This document shows, piece after piece, positions 59,771-64,000 of a DNA stretch of 64,000 nucleotides. The stretch covers positions 26,298 through 90,297 of the forward strand of contig JBGAKC010000018.1 of NCBI GenBank assembly GCA_044224605.1. The letters are read 5' to 3'. The position numbers and the translations under genes were made by a program. Within the stretch, counting starts at the first letter, position 1. Every line of letters starts with the position of its first letter. Under the pieces are notes generated by a model. It had not been told where the DNA came from and ran no database searches. It worked only from the letters and a program-made list of their open reading frames with translations. The stretch is from UBA7672 sp044224605. GTDB taxonomy: Bacteria > Pseudomonadota > Alphaproteobacteria > Caulobacterales > Hyphomonadaceae.

Positions 59771-60913
59771 ATGCAAAAAGCCAGCATCTTTCGTAGCGTA
59801 GTCGCACTCGCCTGCGCCGCCGCTCTGACGGTTCCGGCCTTCGCGGACATCAAGGCCTTCAACGCCGCCGTGAAGGCGGGCGACTACAAGACCGCAGCGG
59901 CAGAGGCAGAGGCGACCTGGAAGACATGGGACAAGTCCAGCCAGCAGACAGCGGTCTTGGCGCGCGAGTTTGGCTTCGCTGCTCTCGTGGCTGGCCGCAA
60001 CGATCTCGCCCGCGAGTTCGGCCGATTTCTCGTCGAAAAGGGCGCCACGCTTCCAACGCCAGATGATCAACCGCTGGTCTCGGCCGTCCTCTTCCGCGCA
60101 GCCGACTACAAGCTCAACAAGGGCAACGGTCAGCGCGATTCGCTTCGTGCGGCGCTTGTTGCGCGTGCGGGCGGTCCCGGCATGGATATGACGTCGGTGT
60201 TGTCGTGGGAGTTGCTCTACACCGCCGATTGGGAAGCGGCCGACTGGGATAGCGCGATCAATGACGCGAAGGCCGCGGCAGCTTTCTTCTCTCGTGAGCG
60301 CTCACTGCTGGCTCGCCAGCGGAAGGCGGAGCTTCAGAGCGCATCTGCGATCTTTGTCGGCGCCCGCGGCCGCGTAACGCAGTCTCGCAACGATCTCTAC
60401 ACAGCGATGGCAGACGTTCACGACGCCGTCGTCGAAGATCTCGTCGCAACGAAAAGCGCCTCCATGAGAGCCGAGCTCTGGCCGCTGAAATGGAAATCCG
60501 AGGCTTGGGCCATCGCCATCGAATCTTACATCACTTCGTCCTACGAGCAGGTCGGCTCCAATATCAGCACCAAGCTCGAGCCCCGCGCCCTGATCCAGCC
60601 TCCATTTAGCGAGGTTCCTGAAATGTCAGCGACTCCACTGTGTGAGGGCAAATTCGAGGGTGAAAGGCTGGTCTACCCGCAGAGCAAGAAGTTCCAGGGC
60701 GTGGGCTCAATGATCACGCGGCTCGAAACGGGCCCGGACGGCAAGGTGACAAAGGTGGAGATACTGGGTGCTGTGCCTAACGAGGAATTCGTGTCGGGCC
60801 TCGTAAAGACCATGAAGACATGGGTCTATCGTCCCGCAGCCGGCGTCGATCGTTCCGCTTGCCGCCTCGATTTCCGCAATCACTACCAGACGGGCGTCTT
60901 TCGTATCCTCTAG
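59771..60913 (+). CDS. Secreted TPR-like/TonB-C-like protein, tandem paralogue 1
   Basis: A 380-residue exported protein (signal to VPAFA, mature start DIKAFNAAVKAGDYKTA). Residues about 24-285 are paired helices with TPR-like spacing (VLAREFGFAALVAGRNDLAREFG). The last 90 residues resemble the TonB C-terminal fold: YPQSKKFQGVGSMITRLE, GPDGKVTKVEILGAVPNEEF and KTWVYRPAAGV. Cys291 and Cys364 bracket this domain; a disulfide is likely. There is no membrane anchor or proline-rich stem as in TonB. GAGGGGGAAA precedes the ATG. First of three tandem paralogues; function unknown. Confidence 0.82.
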   Translation: MQKASIFRSVVALACAAALTVPAFADIKAFNAAVKAGDYKTAAAEAEATWKTWDKSSQQTAVLAREFGFAALVAGRNDLAREFGRFLVEKGATLPTPDDQPLVSAVLFRAADYKLNKGNGQRDSLRAALVARAGGPGMDMTSVLSWELLYTADWEAADWDSAINDAKAAAAFFSRERSLLARQRKAELQSASAIFVGARGRVTQSRNDLYTAMADVHDAVVEDLVATKSASMRAELWPLKWKSEAWAIAIESYITSSYEQVGSNISTKLEPRALIQPPFSEVPEMSATPLCEGKFEGERLVYPQSKKFQGVGSMITRLETGPDGKVTKVEILGAVPNEEFVSGLVKTMKTWVYRPAAGVDRSACRLDFRNHYQTGVFRIL

Positions 60914-60980
60914 CCTTTGTGATCGTCTCCCGTCTGCTGCACGGCCGCAGCTATTGTAACGTGTGCCGGTTATCCGGGGG

Positions 60981-62144
60981 ATGAATCGTTTGAAGTTCGC
61001 CGTTCGACGTCTTGTTCTGCTTATGGCCGCGGCCGTCGCGCTTAGCGCCGTGTCGTTCGCAGATATCAAGGCGTTCAACGCCGCCCTTCAGAAGGGCGAC
61101 TACAAGGCCGCCGCAACTGAAGCGCGCACCTCATGGGCGACGTGGAACAAGGCTGATCCCGACACCGCCGCAGTCGCCCGTGAGTTCGGTTTTGCGTCGC
61201 TTATCGCAGGTGACTATGAGTCCGCCCGCCAGTATGGCCAGTTTCTCGTCGAGAATGGCGCCACGTTGGCGAAGCCGGACGAGCAACCGGCGGTTTCCGC
61301 CGTGCTCTATCGCTTCGCCGATTTCCGCATCCGCAAGGGCGACGCCGAACGGAACGCCCTGCGCACGGCGCTCGTCGCCCGCAACGCCACGCCCGGTCTC
61401 GACATGATATCCGTCATCGCGTGGGAAGGCCTGTACGTCGCTGACTGGAACGCGTCGGATTGGGAGAACGCCCATTCCGATGCGGAAGCTGCCGCCGGCT
61501 TCCTCGGTCGCAACGAAAATGCACTCACCGTCCGCGTCCGCACGGCTGAGCTCCAGGCCGCTGCTGCATTGTTCCTCGACAGCCGCATCCGCATCGGTCC
61601 GGGTCGCAACTCGCTTTACAACAGCATGGCAGATGTCCACGACCGCATCGTCGCCGACATTGACGTAGCGAAATCGGATAGCGTTCGCGTTCAGCTCTGG
61701 CCCCTCAAATGGCGCGCCGAGGCATGGACGTTGGCCATCGGCGCCTTTCTCGATTCCTCCTACGCCCAGATCGGCTCCAACATCTCGACGGCGCTTGAGC
61801 ACCGTGCTCTGGCTGGCGCGAAATTCGGGCAGTTCCCCGAAGATCCCGCCACCGCGAATCTCCCTCAGTGTAAGGCGAGGTGGGAGGGGCCGGCCGTGAA
61901 ATATCCTGAGGAAGCAGGCTATCGGGGCATGGTCGGCGGCGTCATCGCCCGTGTGGAAACCGATTCCGACGGCAAGGTGCTGAAGGTGGAAATCATGGCC
62001 ACGGTTCCGGCCGAAGCCTTTTCCGCGCGCGTCATCGAGACTTACAGCAAGTGGCGGCTGCGACCTGAAAAAGGCGTTGCAGCCGGCAGCTGCCGCCTTA
62101 ATTCTCGCAACAACTTCATCAAGATGTCGTTCCGCATTCTGTAG
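60981..62144 (+). CDS. Secreted TPR-like/TonB-C-like protein, tandem paralogue 2
   Basis: A 387-residue exported paralogue with the same layout: signal to SAVSFA, mature DIKAFNAALQKGDYKAA, helical repeats, then the TonB-C-like domain (YPEEAGYRGMVGGVIARVE, DSDGKVLKVEIMATVPAEAF, SKWRLRPEKGV). Cys297 and Cys371 match the pair in paralogue 1; the second Cys is again 16 residues from the C-terminus. The start may instead be TTG 60990, because the GGGGG run touches ATG 60981 without a spacer. It is 67 bp after paralogue 1. Confidence 0.82.
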   Translation: MNRLKFAVRRLVLLMAAAVALSAVSFADIKAFNAALQKGDYKAAATEARTSWATWNKADPDTAAVAREFGFASLIAGDYESARQYGQFLVENGATLAKPDEQPAVSAVLYRFADFRIRKGDAERNALRTALVARNATPGLDMISVIAWEGLYVADWNASDWENAHSDAEAAAGFLGRNENALTVRVRTAELQAAAALFLDSRIRIGPGRNSLYNSMADVHDRIVADIDVAKSDSVRVQLWPLKWRAEAWTLAIGAFLDSSYAQIGSNISTALEHRALAGAKFGQFPEDPATANLPQCKARWEGPAVKYPEEAGYRGMVGGVIARVETDSDGKVLKVEIMATVPAEAFSARVIETYSKWRLRPEKGVAAGSCRLNSRNNFIKMSFRIL

Positions 62145-62161
62145 AGTCGGTCGGGAAGACT

Positions 62162-63295
62162 ATGGGTCATTCGACAAAGGCAATGGCGCTCGCGTTAGCC
62201 TTGGCGATCGCAACGACGCCCGCGTCTGCATCCGCCGACATCAAGTCGTTCAATGCCGCCGTGCAGGCGGGCGACTATCGTGCCGCGGTCGCCGTCGCGA
62301 ACGAGACCTGGCCCACCATCGACCGCGCTTCTCCCGACGCCGCCGACATCGCGCGGGAGTTTGGCTGGATCGCGATGCTGGCCGAGCAGCCCGCCACAGC
62401 GCTCATCTACGCGCGCTTTCTGGTGGAGCAGGGGCCACAACTCGCCCATCCCGACGCCTCGCCAGCCGTCTCGCGCGTGCTGCTCGACTGGGCCAGCCTT
62501 GCCGCCACCCCCTCGGCGCAGGCCCGCATCCGTCTTCTCGGCTCACTGCGGTTGCGCGCCACCGCTCCGGGCCGCGACCTCATATCTGCCCGCGCCGCCC
62601 ATTCACTCTACGCCGACGCCTGGGGCGCCAACGACTGGGTCATGGCCAGCGAATCCTCCGGCCTCGCTATTCGCTTTCTCGACGAACTTGGCGTCGGCTC
62701 GTCGCCCGCGCGCTTCGAGCTTCGCCGGGGCTATGCCGTTTCGGCCTTCATGCGCGGCAAGTCGGCCGAAGCCTACAACGCCGTCTACGACATCGCCGGT
62801 GAGCTCTACGAGGAGATCGCGAAGACGCCTGCCAGCCCGATCCGGGATCGTCTTGCCACGGAATACTTCGCCGCGACGGCGTGGGGCGATGCGCTCTACA
62901 GCGCGCTCGGATCGAAGCAGAAATCCACGCCCGACCGCCGGGACTCCGTCACCGCCGGCAAAAGGTCCGTCGTCGAACTTCTCTTTCCCGCCCCCGGCGA
63001 CATTTCCCTCCCGCGCTGCCGTGTCACACTGGCCCGCAATTTCCGCGATCCTGGATTCCCGTTCGACTCCCGCTTCCGCGACTTCGGCGGCGAGGTGATC
63101 TACGCGCTCGATCTCGAGCCCGGCGGCACATTCACCAGCCCGCAACTTCTCGCTGCCGCGCCCCACGACGGCTTCGCCGAAGCCGTGGCCGACGTCGTGA
63201 CCTCCTGGCGCTGGAAGATCGACGGACCCCAGCCGCCGAGCTGCCGCATGCCGGAAACCCACATCCTCACCTTCGAATTCGCCCTCGGCCGCTGA
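62162..63295 (+). CDS. Secreted TPR-like/TonB-C-like protein, tandem paralogue 3 (divergent)
   Basis: A 377-residue exported paralogue, less like the other two. The mature N-terminus DIKSFNAAVQAGDYRAA and IAREFGWIAMLAEQPATALIYARFLVEQG keep the shared helical pattern. The C-terminal domain is recognisable in GGEVIYALDLEPGGTF and VVTSWRWKIDGPQPP, with Cys286 and Cys361 at the shared positions (the second again 16 residues from the end). It starts 17 bp after paralogue 2 and is probably co-transcribed. Confidence 0.78.
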   Translation: MGHSTKAMALALALAIATTPASASADIKSFNAAVQAGDYRAAVAVANETWPTIDRASPDAADIAREFGWIAMLAEQPATALIYARFLVEQGPQLAHPDASPAVSRVLLDWASLAATPSAQARIRLLGSLRLRATAPGRDLISARAAHSLYADAWGANDWVMASESSGLAIRFLDELGVGSSPARFELRRGYAVSAFMRGKSAEAYNAVYDIAGELYEEIAKTPASPIRDRLATEYFAATAWGDALYSALGSKQKSTPDRRDSVTAGKRSVVELLFPAPGDISLPRCRVTLARNFRDPGFPFDSRFRDFGGEVIYALDLEPGGTFTSPQLLAAAPHDGFAEAVADVVTSWRWKIDGPQPPSCRMPETHILTFEFALGR

Positions 63296-63355
63296 TCCGG
63301 CGGAGTTGCCGCGCCCGGCCAATTGAACTAGGGCCTTGGCCCTCTGGAGGGCTGC

Positions 63356-64000
63356 ATGCCGGAATCGACGTCAGGCAAGGTACCGGTCATCGCGTGCATC
63401 CGCGCAGCGTGGGCTTTCTTCCTCGAAAACTGGCGGCTGTTCATGCCCGCCGCTGCAATCGTTGCCTTCGTCTCGCAGGTCGGGCCGCTGCTGGCCGGTC
63501 TTACCGCCTCGCCCAATCGGCCGCCCCAGAGCGCCCTGCAGGCCGTCTTTGGCGACTTCCTAGTCTATCTCCCGGGCATCATCGCTGGCCTAATGTTCAC
63601 CGCCGCCATCCTGCGCAAGGCTGTCCGCGACGAATTCCTGGCGCCAACCGGCCTCGCCATTGGCGCTGACGAGATCCGCCTGCTTGGGGCAGGGCTGGCC
63701 ATGGCCTGTCTCTTCATACCCCTCGGCGGTCTTGTCGCGATGGTTCTCTGGATCGCCCTCTTCAGCAAGATCGTCACGTCCGAAGCCGCCATGCAGGCCC
63801 TGCTCAACGATCCCGAAGCGATGAATAAGGCGATCGTCGAAGCCCTCGGAGAAGGGGGTGCTATGGCGCTCTCGCTCTTCCTCATGCTGGTGATGGCGAT
63901 CTTCATCGTGCTGGTCGCGCGGCTCTACATGATCAACGCCGCCACGATCGGCGAGCGCCGCATCGTCCTGTTCCAGACCTGGAGCTGGTCGCGCGGCAAC
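63356..64000 (+). CDS. Polytopic membrane protein (3' end outside window)
   Basis: From ATG 63356, preceded by GGAGG, 215 codons run open to the window end. At least four hydrophobic stretches are visible (MPAAAIVAFVSQVGPLLAGL, DFLVYLPGIIAGLMFTAAIL, GLAMACLFIPLGGLVAMVLW and ALSLFLMLVMAIFIVLVARL). The overall pattern resembles glycerophosphoryl-diester/DUF-type membrane domains, but I cannot name it. It lies 60 bp after the three secreted paralogues and could belong with them. Confidence 0.75.
   Translation, partial: MPESTSGKVPVIACIRAAWAFFLENWRLFMPAAAIVAFVSQVGPLLAGLTASPNRPPQSALQAVFGDFLVYLPGIIAGLMFTAAILRKAVRDEFLAPTGLAIGADEIRLLGAGLAMACLFIPLGGLVAMVLWIALFSKIVTSEAAMQALLNDPEAMNKAIVEALGEGGAMALSLFLMLVMAIFIVLVARLYMINAATIGERRIVLFQTWSWSRGN

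Overview
The window is high-GC DNA, densely packed and almost entirely single-copy chromosomal genes. It most resembles an alphaproteobacterium of the Caulobacterales/Hyphomonadaceae type. Supporting signs are a C4-type 5-aminolevulinate synthase (hemA), a MucR/Ros regulator, the order nrdR-ribD-ribE-ribB-ribH-nusB-thiL, the order ubiquinol-cytochrome c chaperone-plsX-fabH-ihfA-MerR, a large TonB-dependent receptor, and homologues of mitochondrial assembly factors (Cbp3-like and NDUFAF6-like). The species cannot be named from the sequence. Many neighbouring genes overlap by ATGA or TGATG, so translational coupling is common.

Layout. 1-5.4 kb, minus strand: a TPR/aspartyl hydroxylase-like protein cut by the window edge, a TonB-dependent receptor and a hotdog-type protein. 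5.4-9.7 kb: a DsbA/FrnE-like oxidoreductase, a lysozyme-like lipoprotein, a second hydroxylase-like gene coupled to a propeller-like protein, a MarR regulator and a small secreted protein. 9.7-12.5 kb, minus strand: three tandem paralogues of an unnamed secreted family; the third is broken by three in-frame stops. 12.8-15.7 kb: hemA, two tiny candidate genes, a cytochrome c lipoprotein and small conserved genes. 15.7-16.8 kb: an intact IS481-family insertion sequence with terminal repeats and a 6-bp target duplication. 16.8-28.9 kb: MucR, glyA, nrdR, riboflavin synthesis, nusB, thiL, bamE, plsX/fabH, ihfA, a MerR regulator and tRNA-Val and tRNA-Pro. 29-35 kb: a PQQ dehydrogenase with a cytochrome c domain and an exopolysaccharide group (GH16, GT2, Wzy/ligase-like). 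35-42 kb: a nitrilase/aminotransferase pair, a ModE-like regulator, a Kef-type antiporter, YceI, and an ArsR-SRPBCC-DUF1801 run. 42-45.5 kb: elongation factor P with both enzymes for its beta-lysylation. 45.5-50 kb: a SnoaL/TetR pair, a frameshifted YqjI-like PadR regulator coupled to DUF2218, dusA, a retropepsin-like protease and DUF1289. 50-59.7 kb: two acyl-CoA dehydrogenases, a TauD-type dioxygenase, an EAL phosphodiesterase, superoxide dismutase and trmFO. 59.8-63.3 kb: three tandem secreted proteins with a helical N-terminal part and a TonB-like C-terminal domain, then a membrane protein cut by the window end.

Most of the content is housekeeping. The least explained parts are the two tandem triplications of secreted proteins (9.7-12.5 kb and 59.8-63.3 kb). 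The clearest recent evolutionary events are the IS481 insertion exactly in a shared stop-codon site, the three stop codons in the third paralogue, and the 7-bp tandem duplication that breaks the PadR regulator. The riboflavin operon encodes only the reductase half of RibD and a RibBX-like protein whose cyclohydrolase half lacks its zinc cysteines, so two pathway activities must be encoded elsewhere.
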